Below are positions 1-4,998 of a stretch of 5,562 nt of DNA, piece after piece. The position numbers and the translations under genes were made by a program. This DNA is from Candidatus Methanolliviera sp. GoM_asphalt (GTDB lineage: Archaea; Halobacteriota; Methanoliparia; Methanoliparales; Methanoliparaceae). The notes under the pieces were generated by a model. It worked only from the letters and a program-made list of their open reading frames with translations, did no database searches and was not told the origin of the DNA. Position 1 is the first letter of the stretch, and each line of letters starts with the position of its first letter. Location: contig CABGHH010000116.1 in NCBI GenBank assembly GCA_902158745.1, positions 1 through 5,562 on the forward strand, read 5' to 3'.

Positions 1-946
1 AGACACTGGAGTAAGCAAGCATTCGCTTTAAATTAGTCTGCATTATTGCGATAACCGAGCCCAAAATTATGGCTATCGCAGCTATCCAGGAAAGAACAGT
101 GGTAATGGGCACGTAAATGTGGATAAAATCCGTGGTGAACACCGAAAAAAAGATTCGTATAAATGCGTAAATTGAAACCTTTGACATCGCCGCTGCGATT
201 ATCACGCTAACCGCAGATGGGGCGTACGTATATGCGTCGGGTTGCCAGACATGAAGAGGAAAAAGTGCCATTTTTATGCTTATCCCAACGACGAAGAAGA
301 CAAACGCCGCTTGCACTACTTTATTCTCGTATAGCGGTGGCAATAAATACGAAAGGTCAGCCATGTTAAGCGAGCCGGTTACGGAATACAGGAAACCCGC
401 ACCGAGAAGGTAGAAACAAGCGCCTATGGAACCCATAATCACGTAGTTATAGCTTGCTTTTAATGATCTACCACCCGCAGCAGCTATTAACGCATACGCC
501 GCTAAAGAAGCTATCTCCAGAAATACGTACAGGTTGAACACATCTCCGGTTACCGTGATGCCACATAAACCGGTAACGAGCAGTTGAAAGACCACGTAGA
601 ACGACACGATTTTACGAGGTAGCTCTTTTTCTATGCTCCTCTTTGCATATATCACCGTTAGCAGGCAGATGAATAGAACTATAACCAGCACGTATGCATT
701 AAATGCATCTACGACGTACTCTATGCCCCATGGGGGAGCCCATCCACCCAGCCAGTAATGTATCGGTTCACGCGTGATAACGACATGGTGTAAAATGGAA
801 AAAGCGAGCAATAGCTGCACGAAAATGGTTGCGAGGGAAATAGGCAAACAGGTCTTCTTATTCACCCATCCCGCAATCAAGATGGTGAATGCAGAAAGCA
901 TAGATATTACAATAATAAGCACTGGATAATGTTCGGCTAAAATCAA
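1..946 (-). CDS. mrpD: MrpD/NuoN-like proton-conducting antiporter subunit (3' end beyond window)
   Basis: Reading the minus strand from 946 gives about 315 open residues that run off the left edge; family members are usually near 490-500 residues. The protein is strongly hydrophobic with many predicted membrane helices. Family hallmarks seen: HYWLGGWAPPWGIE (63-76), then TGDVFNLYVFLEIASLAAY (133-151) carrying the helix-5 glutamate (E144), KMALFPLHVWQPDAY (225-239) with the helix-7 lysine (K225), a further lysine K256 in the next helix, and LKRMLAYSSV (306-315). From family knowledge these residues form the proton path of Mrp, complex I and membrane-bound hydrogenase antiporter-like subunits. 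The tryptophan/proline-rich early loop fits MrpD/MbhH better than NuoL. The chosen start is TTG at 946, with AGGTGG 5 bases upstream; no ATG lies in frame above it before the TAG at 1003. A later ATG (codon 16) would remove part of helix 1. It could instead belong to a hydrogenase-linked complex, since the partner genes are outside the window. Confidence 0.9.
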   Translation of the reverse strand, partial: MILAEHYPVLIIVISMLSAFTILIAGWVNKKTCLPISLATIFVQLLLAFSILHHVVITREPIHYWLGGWAPPWGIEYVVDAFNAYVLVIVLFICLLTVIYAKRSIEKELPRKIVSFYVVFQLLVTGLCGITVTGDVFNLYVFLEIASLAAYALIAAAGGRSLKASYNYVIMGSIGACFYLLGAGFLYSVTGSLNMADLSYLLPPLYENKVVQAAFVFFVVGISIKMALFPLHVWQPDAYTYAPSAVSVIIAAAMSKVSIYAFIRIFFSVFTTDFIHIYVPITTVLSWIAAIAIILGSVIAIMQTNLKRMLAYSSV

Positions 947-951
947 TCTGA

Positions 952-1000
952 CCCACCTTCCTCCTTCACCTTCTCGCTCTCTCTTCCTCTTCCTCTCTCG
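952..1000 (-). promoter_or_regulatory. Polypurine leader and ribosome binding site of the mrpD-like gene
   Basis: On the minus strand, 1000 to 952 is an almost pure A/G tract (plus-strand CTCTCTCTTCCTCTTCCTCT and similar). It contains several Shine-Dalgarno-like cores: GGTGAAGGAGG near 970-960 and AGGTGG at 957-952. The last is correctly spaced for the TTG at 946 and supports that start. The repeated cores make the exact binding site ambiguous. Confidence 0.55.
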
Positions 1001-1060
1001 CTAATCATTTCTCCTCTTGGTCTGCCTGCCGTATCTATCCTATCCCTTACATATCTTGTG

Positions 1061-1082
1061 CAATGTTTTATATATATATTTT
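1061..1082 (-). promoter_or_regulatory. Archaeal TATA-type promoter reading toward the mrpD-like gene
   Basis: On the minus strand the sequence is AAATATATATATAAAAC, with an A-rich segment just upstream (complement of the T-runs at 1081-1104) that could act as the BRE. A start about 25 bases downstream would fall near 1040-1045, leaving a leader of roughly 95 bases before the TTG at 946. This is the strongest TATA box in the window. The T-run on the plus strand could also serve as a U-rich terminator for plus-strand transcripts, but no plus-strand gene ends here. Confidence 0.55.
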
Positions 1083-1126
1083 TCGTTTTTCGTTTTTTTT
1101 TTTTGCGCAGATGAATCCCCAGCACG

Positions 1127-1249
1127 GTCATGTAACAAATCTAACATCCTACTATCGTGAAGGAAATCCTCAATCACCTTTGCGTCTTCCGCATCGTAAA
1201 TCCATATCGCATCGTATCTGCCCAGCGTGTGATAGATACACTTGCAGGA
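1127..1249 (-). pseudogene. GYD-domain-like protein fragment (decayed)
   Basis: Immediately downstream of the first CBS gene's stop, a different minus-strand frame reads CKCIYHTLGRYDAIWIYD and then AEDAKVIEDFLHDSRMLDLL. The core TLGRYDAIWIYDAEDAK closely resembles the signature strand and turn of small GYD-domain proteins (typically YYTLGRYDAVxIxEAPDDE). These are roughly 95-residue proteins of unknown function. Only about 40 residues of this kind are visible. The N-terminal half, which would carry the start codon, is missing: upstream in this frame there is only a short run inside the CBS gene with no usable start. Downstream the frame degenerates into lysine-rich translation of the A-tract and ends at TAG 1040. 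I infer a truncated gene remnant, based on motif memory rather than a search. Confidence 0.5.
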
Positions 1250-1251
1250 AC

Positions 1252-1659
1252 TTAAAACAAATATTTTCGTACATGCAGTGGTTCCCGGGTCACGATATTT
1301 CTAAGACTCACAATGCCCACGAGTTCACCATTCTCAATCACAGGCAGTCTTCGTATCCCCTTTTCTATCAGGACTTTGCCTGCACGACCGAGAGATGCAT
1401 CGGATTCAATGGTCATCAGAGGTGAGGACATTATCTCTTTCGCTTTTACCTCGCCCGGGTCTCTACCTTTCATTATCACTTTTGTCACTACGTCCCGGTC
1501 GGTAACGATTCCCACGGGGTTATCTCCTTTTGTTATAACCACACAGGATATTCCCGACATTTTCATGCACTTCGCTATTTCGGCAACTGATACGTCTTCA
1601 TCTTCGGTGATAGCGGGATAGGTCATTATATCCCTAACTTCTAATAATTCCGCCTCCAT
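1252..1659 (-). CDS. CBS-domain pair protein (copy A)
   Basis: 135 residues made of two CBS domains and little else: CBS1 about 8-62 and CBS2 about 74-128, ending in HVRKYLF. Such Bateman modules bind adenine nucleotides or S-adenosyl ligands in the cleft between the domains and usually act as sensors for a partner protein. No catalytic domain is attached, so any partner would have to be separate. Ligand-type motifs are intact in both domains: GIVTDRD (50-56) and GIVSLRN (115-121), each with the Ser/Thr-x-x-Asp/Asn pair that contacts the ribose in nucleotide-binding CBS proteins. The ATG at 1659 has AAAGGAGAA about 10 bases upstream. It lies 38 bases behind copy B and is probably co-transcribed with it; it shares about 75 of 128 ungapped positions with that copy. 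Partner and ligand are unknown; regulation of the neighbouring antiporter is only a guess. Confidence 0.9.
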   Translation of the reverse strand: MEAELLEVRDIMTYPAITEDEDVSVAEIAKCMKMSGISCVVITKGDNPVGIVTDRDVVTKVIMKGRDPGEVKAKEIMSSPLMTIESDASLGRAGKVLIEKGIRRLPVIENGELVGIVSLRNIVTREPLHVRKYLF

Positions 1660-1697
1660 CTTTTTCGTTCTCCTTTCTTTTTAGTTTTAGTACGTAC

Positions 1698-2090
1698 TCA
1701 AAACAGATATTTCCTCACATGCTCGGGCTCACCTGTTAATATATTTCTAATACTTATAATGCCTGCAAGCTCACCATGTTCAATCACAGGCAGCCTTCTT
1801 ATGCCCTTCATTGCCATAATCCTGCTTGCATCTTCCACCGATGCGTCCGCTTTCACGGTGATTATCGGTGAAGACATAATCGCCTTCGCTTTCATCTCGT
1901 CCGGATTTATATCCTTCAATATGACTTTTGCCGCTATGTCCAGGTCAACGGTCATCCCTGCTGGTTTACCTGCTTTTGTTATCACTACACTCCCTATTCG
2001 CGACAGTTCCATGTGCTTTATTATTTTAGCGACCGGAACATCTTCGTCTTCGGCGATGGCGGGAAAGCTCATTATCTCCTTGACTTTCAT
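1698..2090 (-). CDS. CBS-domain pair protein (copy B), first gene of a tandem duplicate
   Basis: 130 residues, again a bare CBS pair (CBS1 about 2-56, CBS2 about 69-123) with the same HVRKYLF end as copy A, so the two genes arose by tandem duplication. A hand alignment from residue 3 to the end runs without gaps and gives about 75 identities in 128. The copies differ at the likely ligand site of CBS1: copy A has GIVTDRD, while copy B has GMTVDLD, losing the threonine and arginine. CBS2 keeps GIISIRN. Copy B may therefore bind ligand at one site only, or the two proteins may form a heteromer with different sites; both ideas are inference. The ATG at 2090 follows the polypurine leader GAGGAGATGAAGGAGAAAAG, which holds two Shine-Dalgarno-like cores. 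It reads away from the glycosyltransferase gene at 2234 across a shared promoter region. Confidence 0.9.
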   Translation of the reverse strand: MKVKEIMSFPAIAEDEDVPVAKIIKHMELSRIGSVVITKAGKPAGMTVDLDIAAKVILKDINPDEMKAKAIMSSPIITVKADASVEDASRIMAMKGIRRLPVIEHGELAGIISIRNILTGEPEHVRKYLF

Positions 2091-2139
2091 CTTTCCTTTT
2101 CTCCTTCATCTCCTCTTTTCTCTTCTATTTTGCTTTATG

Positions 2140-2180
2140 TTGTATACTTATTTATGAAGTGAGTTAATATAAATTATTCA
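2140..2180 (-). promoter_or_regulatory. Probable promoter of the CBS gene pair
   Basis: On the minus strand, AATTTATATTAAC (about 2177-2165) and CATAAATAAG (about 2157-2148) are the two TATA-like candidates 60-90 bases ahead of the ATG at 2090. The AT-rich block is shared with the divergent promoter of the gene at 2234, so which box serves which strand is uncertain. Confidence 0.35.
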
Positions 2181-2222
2181 CTTTGTGGTGTTCTATTTCT
2201 ACGGGGAAAATTGAAGGGTGAT
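2163..2222 (+). promoter_or_regulatory. Promoter and ribosome binding site of the GT2-like gene
   Basis: TTAATATAAATTATT at 2164-2178 is a plausible TATA box; a start about 25 bases downstream would fall near 2200 and give a short leader of about 35 bases. GGGTGAT at 2216-2222 matches the archaeal anti-Shine-Dalgarno well and lies 11 bases before the ATG at 2234. An ATG at 2229 is followed at once by a stop in its own frame (ATG ATA TGA), so 2234 is the start. Confidence 0.5.
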
Positions 2223-2233
2223 GGAAATATGAT

Positions 2234-3448
2234 ATGAAAGTTACAATGGTAATCCCATCATATTGGGCGAGGGCGAGAGAGGTTGGTTGGAAGGAGGGAG
2301 ACGCTATTTATGACCACCCCACTCCTCTGGATAGCGAAGGCATGTTGCTTAGAGCAATACAGAGTATAGAAAAGTTGGAGGATAAAGATTTTCAATTGGT
2401 AATACTTGCAGTCGCCACGGCAGAAGATATTGAAACGCAAGTTGAAAAGAAGATTGCTAACATTATCCAGTCATCCAATCCGGGAGTGGAAGTATTGTTA
2501 TTCGGGCACTCCCATCTAAAGCAAATACATGAACTGTTGATTCGCGAGGGCAAAAAGGCGTATAATGACCTTCTGCAATTACGAGGATATGCCAACATCC
2601 GGAATCTGTGCCTGTTCATTCCTCATGTCTTGGGTTCAGAAGCGGCGGTGCTTATTGACGATGACGAGGTATTTGAAGACCCGAAATTTATGTCGAAAGC
2701 AAAAGAATTTGTTGGCAGTAGTATTGGAGGAAGGACAGTAAATGCCGTAGCGGGATATTACCTTCAACCAGAGGGGGACTACCACGTCAAAAAACCGTTT
2801 CGCCCCTGGATGAAATATTGGGACCAATGTGACCGGATGAATGAAGCATTTGACAAAATCGTTGGAACTGAACCGAGGTTGAAAGAGACGCCTTTTGTTT
2901 TTGGTGGGAACATGGTTATCCATCGAAATCTTTTTACCGTTGTGCCTTTTGACCCAGATATCACGAGAGGAGAGGATATAGACTTTTTAATAAATGCGAA
3001 GATGTTTGGATTTTCGTTCTTCCTAGATAACCAACTATCTATCAAGCATCTCCCGCCACCAAAGACACATCCTATCTGGATGCAGCTAAGGGCGGATATC
3101 CGCCGTTTCATTTATGAACGAGCGAAGATTGAGCATCAAAAAGAGATAAAGGGAATGACAAGGGTATATCCAGAGGAGGTTGACCCTTATCCGGGCGGTT
3201 TTTTGAAAAGCGACCTCGAAGAGAAGATAGAAAAATCATGCAAACTGTTATCTGAAGACTATCTTGCCGAAGGCGACATGGCAGGTAGTGAAGAGGCGTT
3301 ACGGAACATCTTCATCGCTAAAACCGATGCGGTGCCGAAATACGACCCTATTCAAAGGTTATGCAAACTGCAAAAACGGTGGCAGGAATTGATGCTGTTC
3401 ACGAGCCACGAAAAAAATCGTTCACGGATACGGGACATTCTTTTGTAA
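2234..3448 (+). CDS. GT-A-fold (GT2-like) glycosyltransferase
   Basis: 404 residues, no signal peptide or membrane helix, so probably cytosolic or membrane-associated. The N-terminus MKVTMVIPSYWAR is the opening strand and loop of the nucleotide-sugar fold (VIPSY as in GT2 enzymes). AVLIDDDEVFEDP (138-150) contains the acidic DxD-type metal and sugar-nucleotide site (D142-D144). FGGNMVIHR (223-231) and RGEDIDFL (245-252) form the acceptor-side loop, with the ED pair (E247/D248) in the usual place of the catalytic base. KHLPPPKTH (271-279) supplies a histidine often used as a further metal ligand. The C-terminal ~110 residues are helical and charged and not recognised. Donor and acceptor cannot be told. 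The gene lies 15 bases ahead of a GT4 gene in the same direction, pointing to a two-enzyme glycan step, but that partner is now broken. A specialised retaining family with the same fold remains possible. Confidence 0.8.
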   Translation: MKVTMVIPSYWARAREVGWKEGDAIYDHPTPLDSEGMLLRAIQSIEKLEDKDFQLVILAVATAEDIETQVEKKIANIIQSSNPGVEVLLFGHSHLKQIHELLIREGKKAYNDLLQLRGYANIRNLCLFIPHVLGSEAAVLIDDDEVFEDPKFMSKAKEFVGSSIGGRTVNAVAGYYLQPEGDYHVKKPFRPWMKYWDQCDRMNEAFDKIVGTEPRLKETPFVFGGNMVIHRNLFTVVPFDPDITRGEDIDFLINAKMFGFSFFLDNQLSIKHLPPPKTHPIWMQLRADIRRFIYERAKIEHQKEIKGMTRVYPEEVDPYPGGFLKSDLEEKIEKSCKLLSEDYLAEGDMAGSEEALRNIFIAKTDAVPKYDPIQRLCKLQKRWQELMLFTSHEKNRSRIRDILL

Positions 3449-3463
3449 AGGGATGCACTAAAA

Positions 3464-4282
3464 ATGAAAAAGAACCTGAACCTGTTGTTTCTGCCAAAGC
3501 TGCTGCCCCGCGCGGACATCATAGGTGGACCCATCCTCATCTATCATAGGATAAAGAATCTGTCCTTGGTGGGACATAGAATAACGCTAATTGCCCCTGC
3601 TTATACCGAAGCGGACCGAAAGGACAAAAGTCTTGAGCCTTTCTGTGAGAGGATTATCCGGATTGATTCGGTTAGGGAGAGAACTCATGAAGAAATGGAG
3701 ACTCTTTATAAAAGGTTGAAAATGGATAGACCGAAGGTCTTCTTAGCCGGAGACGGTGGTTACAATGAAGGGATTGAAGATGCATTGAAGATAACCTTGA
3801 AGGAGAAGCATTTTGATGCTCTTATTGCGGAATATTCGATGATGGGACAGTACATAAGAGGCAAATTATGACATTATTCCTGCAGATACCATGACGGTGA
3901 TTTCGGTACACGAATGTTATACAAAGGCTTTCGAGATGAGAGCCGAAAAAGGAATAGAAGATATTAGTAAGGATACAATAAAGGAGCTATTCAATTACGA
4001 GTTCGAGATGTATGATACTGCCGATAAAATTTTAACTTTAACCAGGGAGGATGTCGATATCCTGATAAATTACGCCCCAAACTTGAAAAATAAAATCAGC
4101 GTAGTGCCCCACGGAGTTGACACGGCATTTTACACGCCGCCGAAGAAGAAGTCCTGGGAAAGGATGTCGAGCTAAGGAAGAAGATTAGCATGAATGCCTT
4201 AGCATTAGCAAAGAAGTTTGACCACAAGAATGCCGCAGAGAAATTAGAGCGAGTACTTATACTCCACATCGTCACAGATTGA
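3464..4282 (+). pseudogene. GT4-family glycosyltransferase, frameshifted and internally deleted
   Basis: Three pieces in two frames read as one GT4 (GT-B fold) enzyme. Piece 1 (3464-~3860): start ATG with AGGGATG upstream, then IIGGPILIYHRIKNLSLVGH, the family's glycine-rich first loop and GH turn. Near 3857-3861 one extra base (likely in AGAGGC) shifts the frame; piece 1 then meets TGA at 3869. Piece 2 continues in the next frame as ANYDIIPADTMTVISVHECY (from 3861) through ISVVPHGVDTAFYTPP (~4139), the usual end of the N-domain. Piece 3, back in the first frame (~4142-4282), is EEEVLGKDVELRKKI, then AEKLERVL, the typical final helix of GT4 enzymes. The nucleotide-sugar-binding C-domain core, on the order of 170-200 residues, is missing between pieces 2 and 3. 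The deletion junction lies near 4139-4142. The frameshift alone could be an assembly error, but the deletion makes the gene non-functional. It follows the intact GT2-like gene by 15 bases. Confidence 0.82.
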
Positions 4283-4419
4283 GCTTTTTCAAACCTCTGA
4301 AAACGTAGTGAGAGTAAAGACCTGCGTCCTTGTTTATAGGTGATACCGGTTTGGTTCTCCCAATAAAAAGCGCAGTTTATGCCGGTGCTGAGGGCACAGT
4401 CCAAAAATATAGTGATTTA
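4283..4419 (+). other. Intergenic stretch between the GT4 remnant and the inverted repeat
   Basis: No intact gene, RNA gene or clear promoter is visible. One plus-strand frame reads ASLFIGDTGLVLPIKS (about 4324-4371), which recalls the GDxGLLVPP segment of GT4 C-domains. It lies downstream of the GT4 C-terminal helix, out of natural order, and the match is too short to call. Confidence 0.4.
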
Positions 4420-4517
4420 TCACCGCGGAGAGTGCCGAGTACACAGAGTTTTAAGACTGTTTCAATCTTTGCCCGTTTTTTCTGGTGCCTCTGCGTTCTC
4501 CGTGTGCTCTGCGGTGA
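4420..4517. repeat. Imperfect inverted-repeat (hairpin/MITE-like) element
   Basis: The left arm, 4420-4448, starts TCACCGCGGAGAGTGCCGAG; the reverse complement of the right arm, 4489-4517, starts TCACCGCAGAGCACACGGAG. The 29-base arms match at most positions and enclose a 40-base spacer. Pairing stops at both arm edges. The GCAGAG/ACGCAGAG wording, whose translation gives peptides such as LCVLRVLCG or TAEHTENAE, belongs to a repeat I recall as dispersed in many environmental bacterial and archaeal genomes and a frequent source of spurious proteins. The right arm is followed by T-runs on the plus strand and the left arm by a T-run on the minus strand, so the hairpin could end transcription in both directions. 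No transposase is encoded inside. Confidence 0.75.
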
Positions 4518-4602
4518 TTTTTGATTTTTGTTTAACTGCTCTTGTAATTCTGGCTTGCAGCCTGTTAACATGTTTTTCAGCCTTTTTCCAGTCGATATCC
4601 AT
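4518..4602 (-). pseudogene. N-terminal remnant of a group II intron reverse transcriptase
   Basis: From ATG 4602 the minus strand reads MDIDWKKAEKHVNRLQAR and continues ITRAVKQKSK. This matches the opening helix of group II intron reverse transcriptase/maturase proteins (RVT_N region, pattern IDWKKAEKxVxRLQxRIxKAV). The similarity stops at residue 28, precisely at the outer edge of the inverted repeat (4517). The frame then runs through the repeat as TAEHTENAEAPEKTGKD and stops at TGA 4462-4464. No reverse transcriptase core (for example YxDD) follows on the far side of the repeat within the window. An intact enzyme has about 400-600 residues, so this is a stub. The family call rests on motif recognition over only about 25 residues. 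Confidence 0.68.
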
Positions 4603-4816
4603 CGCATTACACTCTTCATAGCGTTCTTATCCTGGCAGTTGATCTGAGCTGGGTTCTCGGATTTTTCCACGTTGTCCTGCGAGCTTACCACGCAAGCGTT
4701 ACCCCCGGCGTGTTCCGCAGTAGGATTACCCCGAATGGAGGGGGTAGCCACAAAGCAATCCGCGATGCAACTTCTTGTCAACAAACTGGATTTTTAGATA
4801 GTGCCCTACACCTTTT
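4603..4816 (-). other. Stretch upstream of the reverse-transcriptase stub, possible intron RNA remnant
   Basis: A minus-strand frame is open from 4784, but its translation is not protein-like and it changes frame relative to the reverse transcriptase, so I do not call a gene. The stretch is more GC-rich than its flanks and has a hairpin, TACCCC...GGGGTA (about 4730-4749). Its position directly upstream of a group II intron reverse transcriptase start would suit intron RNA, but I could not identify an intron 5' end (GUGYG-type), domain V or exon-binding sites. Confidence 0.3.
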
Positions 4817-4939
4817 TTAATTTAAACTATGGCATGTTCTAGGGTCTATTCTCTTTATTCCTTCTTTTATCTCATCATAAGCATAATCTTCAGCTCTTTC
4901 ATGTATTCTTCTGGCTCTTCGCTGTTTTGTATGAGTAAG
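4817..4939 (-). other. Short coding-like fragment of unknown origin
   Basis: Between stops at 4942 and 4819 a minus-strand frame gives 40 residues including RRARRIHERAEDYAYDEI and KEGIKRIDPRTCHSLN, then TAA. The composition (charged, amphipathic, helix-like) resembles real protein better than chance translation of AT-rich DNA. There is no start codon in the frame and I recognise no family. It may be the 3' end of a gene truncated when neighbouring elements inserted, or chance. Confidence 0.25.
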
Positions 4940-4980
4940 TTAATTTGTTAATACACCCTACTCCTAACTAAAGTATCATA

Positions 4981-4992
4981 AGAGGAGATGAG
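4981..4992 (+). promoter_or_regulatory. Ribosome binding site of the ISL3 transposase
   Basis: AGAGGAGATGAG holds GGAG/GAGATGA cores 7-12 bases before the ATG at 4999, fixing that start. The ATG within it at 4988 is in another frame. The same 11-mer AGAGGAGATGA occurs in the leader of CBS copy B on the minus strand. Confidence 0.5.
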
Positions 4993-4998
4993 TATCAA

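Noticed and set aside
1081..1104. T-run on the plus strand as a transcription terminator
   Set aside because: No plus-strand gene ends there, and on the minus strand, where the neighbouring genes lie, it is an A-run. A promoter-associated A-tract fits better.
943..1131. 62-residue minus-strand frame whose stop overlaps the TTG start of the mrpD-like gene (TTGA)
   Set aside because: It is lysine/arginine/glutamate-rich only because it reads through the A-tract, the TATA box and the polypurine leader. It begins inside the GYD-like remnant in another frame and resembles no protein, so the overlap is probably coincidental.
1063..2157. Plus-strand frames of 100-130 residues opposite the CBS genes
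   Set aside because: They mirror the minus-strand CBS genes, which have clear domain motifs and ribosome binding sites; the plus-strand products have none.
4330..4621. Plus-strand frames giving FWCLCVLRVLCGDF and similar cysteine-rich peptides
   Set aside because: These are typical spurious translations of the GCAGAG-type repeat, not a small cysteine-rich protein.
4377..4784. 135-residue minus-strand frame across the inverted repeat and the reverse-transcriptase stub
   Set aside because: Its frame is offset from the recognisable reverse-transcriptase codons, and its C-terminal part is translation of the inverted repeat. The composition is not protein-like.
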